Source: Cognatilysobacter segetis (GTDB taxonomy: Bacteria; Pseudomonadota; Gammaproteobacteria; Xanthomonadales; Xanthomonadaceae). Taken from it: 48,348 nucleotides of DNA. The number at the start of each line of letters is the position of its first letter. The stretch's first letter is position 1. The position numbers and the translations under genes were made by a program. The DNA lies in the NCBI RefSeq assembly GCF_004359965.1, contig NZ_SMRQ01000029.1, positions 1 to 48,348 on the forward strand, read 5' to 3'. Below the pieces are notes generated by a model. It was not told the origin of the DNA. It saw only the letters and a list, made by a program, of their open reading frames with translations, and did no database searches. This document shows positions 36,069 through 45,145 of the stretch, piece after piece.

Positions 36069-36977
36069 ATGACCTTGCCCCGCCTCAGCCACCTCGATCG
36101 CCTCGAGGCCGAAAGCCTGCACATCCTGCGCGAGGTCGCGGCGTCCTTCCGCAATCCGGTGATGCTCTATTCGGTGGGCAAGGACAGCTCGGTGCTGCTG
36201 CACCTGCTGCTGAAGGCGTTCTTCCCCGCGCGACCGCCGATCCCGCTGCTGCACGTCGATACGACGTGGAAGTTCCGCGAGATGATCGAGTTCCGCGACC
36301 GCCGCGCGGCCGAAACCGGGGTCGAGTTGCGCGTGCACACCAATCCCGACGGGCTCGCGCAGGGCATCGGCCCGGTCTCGCACGGCGCCACCGTGCATAC
36401 CGACGTGATGAAGACGCAGGCGCTGAAGCAGGCGCTCGACCGCTACCGCTTCGATGCCGCGATCGGCGGCGCGCGCCGCGACGAGGAGAAGTCGCGCGCC
36501 AAGGAGCGCGTGTTCTCGTTCCGCAACCGGCAGCACGCCTGGGATCCCAAGAACCAGCGGCCCGAACTCTGGAGCCTGTACAACGCACGCATCGAGCCCG
36601 GCGAATCGGTGCGCGTGTTCCCATTGTCGAACTGGACCGAGCTCGACATCTGGCTCTACATCTACCGCGAGAGGATCCCGGTGCCGTCGCTGTACTTCGC
36701 GGCCGAGCGTCCGGTGGTCGAGCGCGACGGCGCGTTGATCATGGTCGACGACGAGCGCTTCCCGCTGCGCGAGGGCGAGGCGCCGTCGATGCGCCGCGTG
36801 CGTTTCCGGACGCTGGGCTGCTATCCGCTCACCGGCGCCATCGAATCCGAGGCCGACACGCTGGAGAAGATCATCGCCGAGATGCTGGTGGCCACCACTT
36901 CCGAGCGGCAGGGCCGCGTGATCGACCACGATCCGTCGGCGTCGATGGAGAAGAAGAAGCGCGAGGGCTATTTCTGA
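36069..36977 (+). CDS. cysD: Sulfate adenylyltransferase small subunit
   Basis: 302 residues. CysD with CysN makes adenosine 5'-phosphosulfate from sulfate and ATP. The PP-loop is [13 protein letters not shown] near residue 36, followed by [38 protein letters not shown] and ends EKKKREGYF. The ATG at 36069 gives [16 protein letters not shown]. Its stop overlaps the cysNC start (TGATG), which couples synthesis of both subunits. Confidence 0.97.
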   Translation: MTLPRLSHLDRLEAESLHILREVAASFRNPVMLYSVGKDSSVLLHLLLKAFFPARPPIPLLHVDTTWKFREMIEFRDRRAAETGVELRVHTNPDGLAQGIGPVSHGATVHTDVMKTQALKQALDRYRFDAAIGGARRDEEKSRAKERVFSFRNRQHAWDPKNQRPELWSLYNARIEPGESVRVFPLSNWTELDIWLYIYRERIPVPSLYFAAERPVVERDGALIMVDDERFPLREGEAPSMRRVRFRTLGCYPLTGAIESEADTLEKIIAEMLVATTSERQGRVIDHDPSASMEKKKREGYF

Positions 36978-38863
36978 TGACGCGTCCGGACGACGCGGCC
37001 GCGACGGTCGCCGCCTACCTCGCCGACCACGAGTCGCGCGACCTGTTGCGTTTCATCACCTGCGGCAGCGTGGACGACGGCAAGAGCACGCTGATCGGCC
37101 GCCTGTTGCACGATACGCGCGGGCTGTTCGAGGACCAGCTCAGCGCGCTGGAGAAGGACAGCCGCCGCCACGGCACGCAGGGCGAACGCATCGATTACGC
37201 GCTGCTGCTCGACGGCCTCGCCGCCGAGCGCGAGCAGGGCATCACCATCGACGTCGCCTACCGCTTCTTCAGCACGGCCAGGCGCAAGTTCATCGTCGCC
37301 GACTGCCCGGGGCACGAGCAGTACACCCGCAACATGGCGACCGGCGCGTCCACCGCCGACGCCGCCGTGGTGCTGGTCGATGCGCGCAAGGGCCTGCTCA
37401 CGCAGACGCGCCGCCACAGCTACATCGTCTCGCTGCTCGGCATCCGCCACGTGCTGCTGGCCGTGAACAAGATGGACCTGGTCGGCTACGACCAGGCCAC
37501 GTTCGACGCGATCGCGGCCGAATACCGCACGCTCGCGGCGTCGATGGGCATCGAGCACGTGAGCGCGGTGCCGCTGTCGGCGCTGGAGGGCGACAACCTG
37601 ATCGAGCGATCGCCCCGCATGCCGTGGCATGCCGGCGAGACCCTGCTGGAATTCCTCGAGCGGGTGCCGCCCGGCGATGCCGACGCGGGCGCGGGCTTCC
37701 GCCTGTCCGTGCAGTGGGTCAGCCGCCCGCACCAGGATTTCCGCGGTTTCGCAGGCACCGTGGCCGCGGGCACGGTCCGGCCGGGCGATGAGGTCGTCGC
37801 GCTGCCGTCCGGGCGTCGCTCGCGCGTGGCGCGCATCGTCACCGCGGACGGCGACCTCGCCGTCGCCGCGCGCGGGCAGGCGGTCACGCTCACGCTCGCC
37901 GACGAACTCGACATCAGCCGCGGCGACGTGATCGCGGACGCGCACGATGCGCCGCAGGTCAGCGACCAGTTCGCGGCGCACCTGCTGTGGTTCGACGCGC
38001 AGCCCCTGCTGCCGGGTCGGCCCTACTGGCTGAAGATCGGCGCACGCGAGGTCGGCGCGAGCGTCACCGAGATCAAGCACAAGGTGGACGTCAACACGCA
38101 GGAGCCGCTCGCGGCGAAGCACCTCGAAATGAACGAGGTGGGCGTGTGCAATCTCTACCTCGACACGCCGGTGCCGTTCGAGGCGTATCGCGACAACCGC
38201 GAGCTGGGCGGCTTCATCCTGATCGACCGCCAGACCAACGCGACCGTCGGCGCGGGCACGATCGACTTCGCGCTGCGTCGCGCCGCGAACATCCACTGGC
38301 AGCACGTCGACGTCGACCGGGCCGCGCGCGCGCGCCTGAAGGGGCAGTCACCGCGCTGCGTGTGGTTCACGGGCCTGTCGGGGTCGGGCAAGTCGACCAT
38401 CGCCAACCTGGTCGAGAAGCGCCTGCATGCGATGGGGCGGCACACCTACATCCTCGACGGCGACAACGTCCGCCACGGCCTGAACAAGGACCTCGGTTTC
38501 ACCGACGAGGACCGCGTCGAGAACATCCGGCGCGTGGCGGAAGTCGCGAAGCTGATGACCGACGCGGGGCTGATCGTGCTGGTCAGCTTCATCTCGCCGT
38601 TCCGCTCCGAGCGACGCCTCGCGCGCAGCCTCTTCGGCCCCGGCGAGTTCGTCGAAGTGTTCGTGGACACGCCGCTCGACGTCGCCGAGTCACGCGACGT
38701 CAAGGGCCTCTACGCGAAGGCGCGCGCGGGGATGATCCCGAACTTCACCGGCATCGATTCGCCCTACGAGGTGCCGGAGCATGCGGAGCTCGTGCTGCGG
38801 ACGCTGGACGTGCCCCCCGAAGCGCTGGCGGAGCAGGTGGTGCAGCGCCTGCTGGAGCCCTGA
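36977..38863 (+). CDS. cysNC: Bifunctional sulfate adenylyltransferase large subunit / APS kinase
   Basis: 628 residues. Residues 1 to about 445 are CysN, the GTPase that drives APS formation: P-loop [15 protein letters not shown] (30-44), [28 protein letters not shown] (G3) and NKMDLVGYD (G4). From about 450 to the end is APS kinase Cys[19 protein letters not shown] near 465, [16 protein letters not shown] and [22 protein letters not shown]. CysC phosphorylates APS to PAPS, so both activation steps lie on one chain. This fusion is common in xanthomonads. It ends 45 bases before the convergent GlsB-type gene. Confidence 0.97.
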   Translation: MTRPDDAAATVAAYLADHESRDLLRFITCGSVDDGKSTLIGRLLHDTRGLFEDQLSALEKDSRRHGTQGERIDYALLLDGLAAEREQGITIDVAYRFFSTARRKFIVADCPGHEQYTRNMATGASTADAAVVLVDARKGLLTQTRRHSYIVSLLGIRHVLLAVNKMDLVGYDQATFDAIAAEYRTLAASMGIEHVSAVPLSALEGDNLIERSPRMPWHAGETLLEFLERVPPGDADAGAGFRLSVQWVSRPHQDFRGFAGTVAAGTVRPGDEVVALPSGRRSRVARIVTADGDLAVAARGQAVTLTLADELDISRGDVIADAHDAPQVSDQFAAHLLWFDAQPLLPGRPYWLKIGAREVGASVTEIKHKVDVNTQEPLAAKHLEMNEVGVCNLYLDTPVPFEAYRDNRELGGFILIDRQTNATVGAGTIDFALRRAANIHWQHVDVDRAARARLKGQSPRCVWFTGLSGSGKSTIANLVEKRLHAMGRHTYILDGDNVRHGLNKDLGFTDEDRVENIRRVAEVAKLMTDAGLIVLVSFISPFRSERRLARSLFGPGEFVEVFVDTPLDVAESRDVKGLYAKARAGMIPNFTGIDSPYEVPEHAELVLRTLDVPPEALAEQVVQRLLEP

Positions 38864-38908
38864 CGGTGCATCCGGCAGTCGCGCGTACTGCGCGGCGAGC
38901 GCTCCGAC

Positions 38909-39160
38909 TCAGCGATCGTGGCGGCCCGGGCGCTTGAACGCGCGCTGGTACACGACCAGCAGCACGATCGCCGCGACGATGGCGACCACCCAGGAAATCG
39001 CGCCGCCCCCCGGGGTGAGCGCGCCGGCGATGGCGGCACCCGCGGCGCCGATCAGGATGGTCATGATCATCCCGACGTTTTCCGGGCCCGGCTTCAGGAT
39101 GCGCGCGAGCACGCCGATGATCGCGCCGCCGATGAGGTAGCCGAAGAAGCCGTTGAACAT
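38909..39160 (-). CDS. GlsB/YeaQ/YmgE family small membrane protein
   Basis: 83 residues with three hydrophobic segments: GFFGYLIGGAIIGVLARIL, MIMTILIGAAGAAIAGAL and AISWVVAIVAAIVLLVVYQ. The Gly-rich first and second helices and the short basic tail (KRPGRHDR) fit the transglycosylase-associated GlsB/YeaQ/YmgE family, often induced by stress, with no known biochemical role. The ATG at 39160 follows GAGGACCTTCC. It converges with cysNC. A terminator separates it from the M20 gene upstream on its own strand. Confidence 0.88.
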   Translation of the reverse strand: MFNGFFGYLIGGAIIGVLARILKPGPENVGMIMTILIGAAGAAIAGALTPGGGAISWVVAIVAAIVLLVVYQRAFKRPGRHDR

Positions 39161-39246
39161 GGAAGGTCCTCGCCGGGATGGCGCGCCGATGCTGCGTCGC
39201 GCGCTGTCGGCGGCGCGTGGATGACCTGAACGGACGCCCGCAAACG

Positions 39247-39273
39247 AAAACGGCGCCACGAAGGCGCCGTTTT
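39247..39273. terminator. Terminator of the M20 peptidase gene
   Basis: AAAACGGCGCC and GGCGCCGTTTT form an 11-bp perfect stem (39247-39257 with 39263-39273) and a 5-nt loop. On the minus strand it lies 17 bases after the M20 stop and ends in four T. Because of the A-rich 5' arm it could also act on plus-strand transcripts. Confidence 0.75.
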
Positions 39274-39289
39274 GCGTCGAATGCGGCGG

Positions 39290-40780
39290 TCAGCAGCAGC
39301 CGTGGCCGCCGTGCTGCTCGCCGCCGGCGACCGCCGCTACGCCCACCGTCTCGCCGCGTTGGGAGGCCAGCGCGTGCTGGTGGATCACGTGCGACACGCA
39401 GGCGGTGACGCGCTTGCCCATCGGGATGTGCAGGAACTCGTTCGGACCGTGCGCATTGCTGTGCGGACCCAGCACGCCGGTGATCATGAACTGCGCGCCC
39501 GGGAACTTCTCGCCGAGCATGCCCATGAACGGGATGCTGCCGCCTTCGCCCATGTACATCGCGGGCTGGCCGAAGAACGCACGGCTGGCTTCGCCGATCG
39601 CGGTCGACAGCCACGGGGACAGCGCCGGCGCATTCCAGCCCGTGCTCGCTTTTTCCAGCTCGAGCGTGACGTGCGCGCCGTAGGGCGGATCCTGCGTGAT
39701 CGCCTGTTCGAGCAATTCGCCGGCGCGCTTGCCGTCGAGCGTCGGCGGCAGGCGCAGCGAGAGCTTCACGGCGGTGAACGGACGCAGCACGTTGCCGGCC
39801 GACTGCAGCGACGGCATGCCGTCGACGCCGGTCACCGACAATGCCGGGCGCCATGTGCGGTTGAGCACGAGCTCGGTGAGGTCGTCCGCCATCGGCGTCA
39901 TGCCGTCGAGGAACGGGAACTTGTCGTAGACCGCGGTATCGAGCACGCGCGCGGCTTCCTGCGCCTGCGCGAGGCGCTCGGCCGGCACTTCCACGTGCAT
40001 GTCCTCGATGAGGATGCGGCCGGTGGCCTGGTCCTCGATGCGTGAGAGCAGGGAGCGCAGGATGCGGAAGCTCGACGGCACCACGCCGGACGCGTCGCCC
40101 GAATGGACGCCCTCGTGCAGCACGCGCACGGTCAGGTTGCCGCCGGCGAGGCCGCGCAGCGAGGTCGTGCACCAGAGCTGGTCGTAGTTGCCGCAGCCCG
40201 AGTCCAGGCAGACCACGAGCGACGGCTTGCCGATGCGCGGGGCGAGGTGGTCGACGTAGGCCGGCAGGTCGTAGCTACCGGATTCCTCGCAGGCCTCGAT
40301 GAGGATCACGCAGCGCGCATGCGGCAGGCCCTGTTCGCGCAGCGCCATGATCGCGGTGAGCGAGCCGAAGATCGCGTAGCCGTCGTCCGCGCCGCCGCGG
40401 CCGTAGAGGCGGTCGCCCTTGATCACCGGCGTCCACGGACCGAGGTCCTCGTCCCAGCCCGTCATCTCGGGCTGCTTGTCCATGTGCCCGTAAAGCAGCA
40501 CGCAATCGTCGGATCGCCCGCCGTTCGCCGCCGGGATCTCGACATAGATCAGCGGCGTACGGCCTTCCAGGCGCACGACTTCGAGCGTCATGCCGTCGAT
40601 GGCCTGGGCGCGCGCCCACTGCTCCATCTGCGCGATGGCCTGGTCGATGTAGCCGTTGGCGACCCAGTCGGCATCGAACATCGGCGACTTGCAGGGGATG
40701 CGGATGTAGTCGACGAGCTGGGGAACGATCTCGTCGTCCCACTTCTTCGATACGAAGGATTCGACGCGGGAAGCGTCCAT
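39290..40780 (-). CDS. M20 family dipeptidase
   Basis: 496 residues of a two-zinc M20 (carnosinase/CNDP-like) peptidase. The first zinc His lies in LLYGHMDKQPE, the bridging Asp in LYGRGGADDGYAIFG, the catalytic and zinc-binding Glu pair in EACEESGSYD, and the last His in HGPNEFLHIPMG. The lid domain covers about 215-370. No signal peptide is visible, so it should be cytosolic, cutting dipeptides. The extreme C-terminus, EQHGGHGCC, is unusual: a His/Cys-rich tail after the normal fold end, possibly metal-binding. The ATG at 40780 follows CGAGGCTCCG. Confidence 0.92.
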   Translation of the reverse strand: MDASRVESFVSKKWDDEIVPQLVDYIRIPCKSPMFDADWVANGYIDQAIAQMEQWARAQAIDGMTLEVVRLEGRTPLIYVEIPAANGGRSDDCVLLYGHMDKQPEMTGWDEDLGPWTPVIKGDRLYGRGGADDGYAIFGSLTAIMALREQGLPHARCVILIEACEESGSYDLPAYVDHLAPRIGKPSLVVCLDSGCGNYDQLWCTTSLRGLAGGNLTVRVLHEGVHSGDASGVVPSSFRILRSLLSRIEDQATGRILIEDMHVEVPAERLAQAQEAARVLDTAVYDKFPFLDGMTPMADDLTELVLNRTWRPALSVTGVDGMPSLQSAGNVLRPFTAVKLSLRLPPTLDGKRAGELLEQAITQDPPYGAHVTLELEKASTGWNAPALSPWLSTAIGEASRAFFGQPAMYMGEGGSIPFMGMLGEKFPGAQFMITGVLGPHSNAHGPNEFLHIPMGKRVTACVSHVIHQHALASQRGETVGVAAVAGGEQHGGHGCC

Positions 40781-40814
40781 CGGAGCCTCGGGGGGCGGTG
40801 AAAGGCGGTCGACA

Positions 40815-40849
40815 ATTCTACCGCCCCGCCCGTGTGGGACTTTTCCTAC
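40815..40849 (-). promoter_or_regulatory. M20 peptidase promoter with a palindrome at the -35 position
   Basis: TAGAAT (40820-40815, five of six -10 positions) predicts a start near 40808 and a 28-nt leader. Instead of a -35, the interrupted palindrome GTAGGA-AAAG-TCCCAC (40849-40834) lies there; five of six arm positions pair. This fits an activator or repressor site that may also act on the divergent ComEA-like gene. Confidence 0.4.
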
Positions 40850-40966
40850 GCCGCGCTACGGTGAATCCCGCCGCCACGCGGGGCGGTCGCCGATCGGCGG
40901 GGCGGGACGTCGTCGGGACACTGTCTCCACCGGCCGGAAGGCCATCCACCCGACAAGGACACCGTC

Positions 40967-41338
40967 ATGAAGCTCTCCCGCCTGATGCAGGCCCTCGCCC
41001 TCTCGATCGCCCTCGCCGGCACCGCCGTCGCCGCCGTTCCGGCGCCGCGTCCCGCCGCGCCCGCCGCCGCGGTCGAGCGGGTCAACGTGAACACCGCCGA
41101 CGCCGGCACGCTCGATCGCGTGCTGGTCAACGTCGGCCCGGCCAAGGCCGAGGCGATCGTCGCCTACCGCAAGACCAACGGGCCGTTCCGCTCCATCGAC
41201 CAGCTCGCGCTGGTGAAGGGCATCGGGCTCAAGACGATCGAGCGCAACCGCGGCCGCATCCTGCTGGGCAACGTGCCGGCCGCGCGTTCGACCGCCGGCG
41301 GCCGCACCGCGGCCCGCACCGCGAGCCTCGCGCACTGA
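40967..41338 (+). CDS. Exported helix-hairpin-helix (ComEA-like) protein
   Basis: 123 residues. A signal peptide (about 1-22, ending AGTAVAAVP) is followed by a Pro/Ala-rich linker and the ComEA-type tandem HhH domain: RVNVNTADAGTLDRVLVNVGPAKAEAIVAYRKTNGPF then IDQLALVKGIGLKTIERNRGRI. ComEA binds double-stranded DNA in the periplasm during natural transformation. The linker lacks other domains, and a basic Ala-rich tail ends the protein. Several ComEA-like paralogues can occur in one genome, so a role in competence is likely but not shown. Confidence 0.87.
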   Translation: MKLSRLMQALALSIALAGTAVAAVPAPRPAAPAAAVERVNVNTADAGTLDRVLVNVGPAKAEAIVAYRKTNGPFRSIDQLALVKGIGLKTIERNRGRILLGNVPAARSTAGGRTAARTASLAH

Positions 41339-41366
41339 CCGCACACCGGCCGCAGGGATGACGGCC

Positions 41367-41386
41367 GGCCGGCCAGGACGCCGGCC
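41367..41386 (+). terminator. Hairpin after the ComEA-like gene
   Basis: GGCCGGC / GCCGGCC forms a 7-bp stem with a 6-nt loop, 29 bases after the stop. No T run follows, so it is at best a weak terminator. Confidence 0.3.
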
Positions 41387-41500
41387 ACGCGGGGAAGGGA
41401 CCCCGACAGGGATGTGGGCCGTCGACGGGCAGGAAGCCCGCCGGCGGCCGCCGCCCACGCGCGACGGCATACTTCCGGTTCCGCACTGCCCCGCCACGAC

Positions 41501-42139
41501 ATGCCGGCCCGATCCCGCGTCATTCCGTCCTACGAGTACCGCCGCAGCCGGTGGACCAACGGCGCCGGCTGGACGCGCGAGATCCACGCGGAGCCTGCGG
41601 AAGGCGGGGACTGGGACTGGCGCCTGTCGATCGCCGAGGTCGGCGCGGACGGGCCGTTCTCGACCTTCGAAGGCGTCGATCGGGAGCTGGTGCTGCTGTC
41701 GGGCGAGGGCATGCGGCTGCGCTTCGACGACGGCGCGGTCGTCGACGTCATGCCGCCGTACGGACGCCACCGTTTTCCCGGCGAGGCGGCGGTGCAGGGC
41801 GAACTCGTGGCCGGCCCCACGCACGACTTCAACCTGATGTGGCGACGCGGGCGTTACGCCGCGGATCTCTGGCGGCGTCCGCTGGTGGGCGCGATGGTGG
41901 TGTTCGCGGAGCCGCGCACGACCTGGGCGGTCCACCTGCTCGCGGGCCACGCGCGCTTCGCCGATGCGAGCGGCCTGCCCGACCTCGCGATGGGCGACAC
42001 CGCCCTCCTCGAAGCGGGCGAGGATCGTCTGCGCCATGTGATCGACGGCGGCGGCGAAGCGCTCTTCATCCGGCTCACGCCGTGCGGCGCCGCGCCGCGC
42101 GGAGCGCTCGAGACGCCGCCCGCAACGGGGCCGGAGTGA
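41501..42139 (+). CDS. HutD family protein
   Basis: 212 residues of the HutD bicupin family. The signature is at the N-terminus (YEYRRSRWTNGAGWTREIHA), followed by DWRLSIAEVGADGPFSTFEGVDRELVLL and VAGPTHDFNLMWRR. HutD proteins are often encoded with histidine-use genes and may set an upper limit on that pathway; no hut genes are adjacent here, so the role is open. The ATG at 41501 (MPARSRVIPSYEY) is preferred. The frame is open upstream to an ATG at 41414, but that part has no family similarity. It converges with the PepSY gene. Confidence 0.85.
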   Translation: MPARSRVIPSYEYRRSRWTNGAGWTREIHAEPAEGGDWDWRLSIAEVGADGPFSTFEGVDRELVLLSGEGMRLRFDDGAVVDVMPPYGRHRFPGEAAVQGELVAGPTHDFNLMWRRGRYAADLWRRPLVGAMVVFAEPRTTWAVHLLAGHARFADASGLPDLAMGDTALLEAGEDRLRHVIDGGGEALFIRLTPCGAAPRGALETPPATGPE

Positions 42140-42142
42140 CGA

Positions 42143-42793
42143 TCAGGCCACGGCGAGGCCCAGGATCGTCGCGAACAACAGCGTCGAAAGGCCCATCACG
42201 CTGAAGACCATCTGGCGCGGTGTGCGACCACGGGCCCAGAGCCACAGCCCGGACAGCCCGAGCAGCACCATCCCGATCGCGAAGCTGTCCTGCAGCAGGC
42301 GCCAGGCCAGCCCGCCGCCCACGCCCTTGTGCATCCGCAGCAGCGCCGCCAGCGGCGACTGCACGGTGCGCTTGAGCTCCGCGGTCGCGTTGCCCGGGAC
42401 GTAGTCCAGGGACCAGGTGCGCCGTGCGGTGCCGCCGCCGAGCGACCACTTCGCCGGTTGCCTGACCTCGCGGCCGCCGACACGCCCGCCCTCGGGCTTG
42501 CCGCCGCGCATCGACGTCGCCTCGAGGCGGTACGCGTCGCGGAGCCAGTCGCGCAGCGCTTCGCGGCTTCCGCGTGCGCTTTCGGGCACGGCGAGCGTGA
42601 GCGGCGCCGATTCCTCCGCGCTGCCCTGCGGCCAGGGATTGTCGCCCGACCGATGGTTCATCAGCAGGCCCGTGGTGCCGAACAGCAGCGCGGCGAGCGC
42701 ACCCCAGGCGCCGATCCACAGGTGGAGTTGTCGGATCCAGCGATGCGCGCGAACGCGGGCGGCGGGGCGGGTCGCAGCGGTGGTGGTCGCCAT
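42143..42793 (-). CDS. PepSY-associated membrane-helix protein
   Basis: 216 residues. Three hydrophobic segments: about 23-45 (LHLWIGAWGALAALLFGTTGLLM), 165-185 and 195-215. Between them lies a periplasmic region with the PepSY-like RRTWSLDYVPGNATAELKR and a His in LRMHKG. Related proteins with PepSY-associated helices often stand beside siderophore receptors, where some act in reducing ferric complexes. It begins 8 bases after the receptor stop, so it belongs to the same Fur-controlled transcript. Confidence 0.82.
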   Translation of the reverse strand: MATTTAATRPAARVRAHRWIRQLHLWIGAWGALAALLFGTTGLLMNHRSGDNPWPQGSAEESAPLTLAVPESARGSREALRDWLRDAYRLEATSMRGGKPEGGRVGGREVRQPAKWSLGGGTARRTWSLDYVPGNATAELKRTVQSPLAALLRMHKGVGGGLAWRLLQDSFAIGMVLLGLSGLWLWARGRTPRQMVFSVMGLSTLLFATILGLAVA

Positions 42794-42800
42794 GCGGGGC

Positions 42801-44972
42801 TCAGAAGTCGTAGGTGATGCCCAGGTACGCCGCGCGCGGCGACCCCGGCGACACATTGTCGTTGCTGTTGGCGCTGACGAAATAGCGGCGGTCCAGCAGG
42901 TTCTCCACATTGAGCTGCAGGCGCAGCTGCGGCGCCACGCGCAGGTACACGGCGCCGTCCACGCGGACGTAGCCGCCGAGCGCGGTGCGGCTGGCGTCGG
43001 TACGGCCCGGCGCCGAGCCCGGGAGCGCGGCATACGTCGCGCCGCGGTACGTCGCACCCAACCCGACGCCCCAGCGCGGCGACAGGTCCACGCGGTTCCA
43101 GAGCGACGCACTGTGGCGCGGCAGCTGCGCCAGGCGCGTCCCGGCGGGACTCGTGGCCGACAGCGCCTTGGTGAGTTCACCGTCCTGGTACGCGTAGCCG
43201 GCGATCACGCGCCATGCCGACGTGACCTGGCCGGAAAGCTCGAGTTCCAACCCCTGCGTGCGCTGCCCGTCGACGAGGATCGACCGCGTGCTGTCCTCGG
43301 GATCGGGCGCGATGACGTTGCCCCGATCGAGACGGTAGAGCGCGGCCGACAGCATGACGTCGCGCGTGGCCTGCCACTTCGCCCCGAGTTCGCGGTTGAC
43401 GAACTTCTCCGGCTCCAGCGCCGCATTGCTCGGCGACAGAGAGGCCAGCTGGTCGCCCGCGCGCGGCACGTACGCCAGGCTGTAGCTCGCGTACACCGAC
43501 AGCGGGGCGACCGGCTTCCAGACCAGCCCCGCACGCGGCGACCACAGGTCGTCCCGCGACGAGGTCAGAGCGCCGGTGCGGTTGTTGCGCAGATCCACCT
43601 CGAACCGGTCGTGCCTGATCCCGACCAGCGCCTGCCACTGGGGCGACAGTTCGATCTGGTCCTGCACGTACAGTGCCGCCACCCGGGCGACGCCGTGGTT
43701 GTCCGCATCCGTGGCCGAGGGCGCGAACACCAGCGGCCCGGTGTAGCGGCCATCCTCGAGCGCGACGCAGGTCTGGTTGGTGACGTCGCGCGAGCTCGCG
43801 CAGCGGTTCGCGGGGAACACGCCGCTCAGGCGGCGGTTGTCGGTTTCCTGGCGTCCGAATTCGGCACCCGCCAGCAGCGTGTGCATCACGCGGCCGGTGT
43901 CGAACTTGAACTCCAGATCCGTCTGGTTGAACGCGTTGGTGCGCTGCGTGGCATTGCTGTATGCGCTGATGACCGCGTCGATGCCGCCGCCGGCGCGCGC
44001 CACCGTGCCGTTGGCGAACACGTTCTGGTAGGACTTGTCGTAACGCGCCCAGCGCGTCTGGTTGCGCAGCGTCAGGCCGTCCGCGATCGCGTGCTCCACC
44101 CGCACCGACGCGATGTCCGCCGTCGCGCGCACCGGGCTGCGGTCCGGATCGCCGAAGAACATGTCGGGGTCGACGTCCACCGGCCGGTCGATGCCGAAGG
44201 CGCGCAGGCTCGGCACGCCGCGATCGGCGACGCGCGCGTCGTGGAAGCGTTCGTACGAGAACACGAGCCGCGTCGACTCGGCCGGATCCCAGGTCGCGGT
44301 GGGGTTGATGCCGTAGCGACGCAGCGAGAATCCGTCGCGGAAGCTCGACGAATCCTCGTAGAGCCCGGTGACGCGAACGCTCGACGCGTCGCCCGTCGCA
44401 CCGCCGACGTCGAAGGTGCCGCGACGTCGGCCGTCGCTGCCCAGCTGCAGGCCCAGGTCCCGGTGCGCGTGGCCGTCGGCGGCCTTCATCACGCGATTGA
44501 CGACGCCGCCCGCGCCGCCGCGGCCGAAGATCATCGCATTCGGGCCCTTCAGCACTTCGACCCGCTCGACGTTGTAGAGGTCGCGGATGTACTGCACGTC
44601 GTCGCGGACGCCGTCGATGAAGAGGTCGCCCGTGGTGCTGCTGCCGCGCAGGACCGGGGTGTCGCGGTTGCCTTCGCCCTGTGCGACCCCGACCCCGGGG
44701 ACGCCGCGCAGCGCGTCGGTGAGGCTGGTCATGCCCTGGTCCTCGATCACGTCGCGCGTGATCACCGAGACCGCCTGCGGCACGTCCTGCAGCGCCGTGT
44801 CGGTCTTGGTGGCGGAGCGCGTGGCGCGCGCGCCGTAGCCGTCGCGATGCCCGGTGACCTGCACCCGGTCGAGTTCGATGGGAGAGGCGTCCGGCGCCGC
44901 GATGGCTGGGCCGGCGACCGCCAGCGTCAGGGCGAGGGCGAGGGTATTGCGGGGAAGGGCGGCGGGCTGCAT
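42801..44972 (-). CDS. TonB-dependent siderophore receptor
   Basis: 723 residues. After a signal peptide (NTLALALTLAVAGPAIAAPDA) comes the plug: DVPQAVSVITRDVIEDQGM, then RGSSTTGDLFIDGVRDD and VERVEVLKGPNAMIFGRGGAGGVVNRV, classic for catecholate-type receptors of the Fiu/IrgA class. The 22-strand barrel fills the rest, and the chain ends in Phe (YLGITYDF), the usual insertion signal. One probable Cys pair (NRCASSRDVTNQTC) stands in an extracellular loop. A Fur box precedes the gene. The exact siderophore cannot be told. Confidence 0.93.
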   Translation of the reverse strand: MQPAALPRNTLALALTLAVAGPAIAAPDASPIELDRVQVTGHRDGYGARATRSATKTDTALQDVPQAVSVITRDVIEDQGMTSLTDALRGVPGVGVAQGEGNRDTPVLRGSSTTGDLFIDGVRDDVQYIRDLYNVERVEVLKGPNAMIFGRGGAGGVVNRVMKAADGHAHRDLGLQLGSDGRRRGTFDVGGATGDASSVRVTGLYEDSSSFRDGFSLRRYGINPTATWDPAESTRLVFSYERFHDARVADRGVPSLRAFGIDRPVDVDPDMFFGDPDRSPVRATADIASVRVEHAIADGLTLRNQTRWARYDKSYQNVFANGTVARAGGGIDAVISAYSNATQRTNAFNQTDLEFKFDTGRVMHTLLAGAEFGRQETDNRRLSGVFPANRCASSRDVTNQTCVALEDGRYTGPLVFAPSATDADNHGVARVAALYVQDQIELSPQWQALVGIRHDRFEVDLRNNRTGALTSSRDDLWSPRAGLVWKPVAPLSVYASYSLAYVPRAGDQLASLSPSNAALEPEKFVNRELGAKWQATRDVMLSAALYRLDRGNVIAPDPEDSTRSILVDGQRTQGLELELSGQVTSAWRVIAGYAYQDGELTKALSATSPAGTRLAQLPRHSASLWNRVDLSPRWGVGLGATYRGATYAALPGSAPGRTDASRTALGGYVRVDGAVYLRVAPQLRLQLNVENLLDRRYFVSANSNDNVSPGSPRAAYLGITYDF

Positions 44973-45011
44973 GCGGGCTCCTCGGTCGGTCCGACCGGCA
45001 GTGACCGCGAA

Positions 45012-45040
45012 AGCTTAATGATAACGATTCGCATTAGCAA
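45012..45040 (-). promoter_or_regulatory. Fur box within the siderophore-receptor promoter
   Basis: AATGATAACGATTCGCATT (45017-45035) matches the Fur palindrome TGATAAT-N-ATTATCA at 11 of 14 fixed positions. On the minus strand it fills the spacer between TTGCTA (45040-45035) and TAAGCT (45017-45012), 17 nt apart. Iron-loaded Fur would block RNA polymerase here. The remaining bases of this 173-base gap show no other feature. Confidence 0.72.
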
Positions 45041-45145
45041 CACGAGAAAGCAGGATGTGCCGCGGACAGCCGTCGTCTGCCAGATGAGCGCGAAATCGTT
45101 TGTCCGGTTAGCGCGCCAGCACGCAACGTAGGGCCGGCGCGCGCG

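Noticed and set aside
38880-38894. Small hairpin CGCGC-GTACT-GCGCG after cysNC
   Set aside because: Only 5 bp and no T run; such stems are common by chance in DNA of this composition.
41414-41500. Longer HutD start at 41414
   Set aside because: The extra 29 residues are Arg/Ala/His-rich and have no family match, while the ATG at 41501 starts right before the conserved region.
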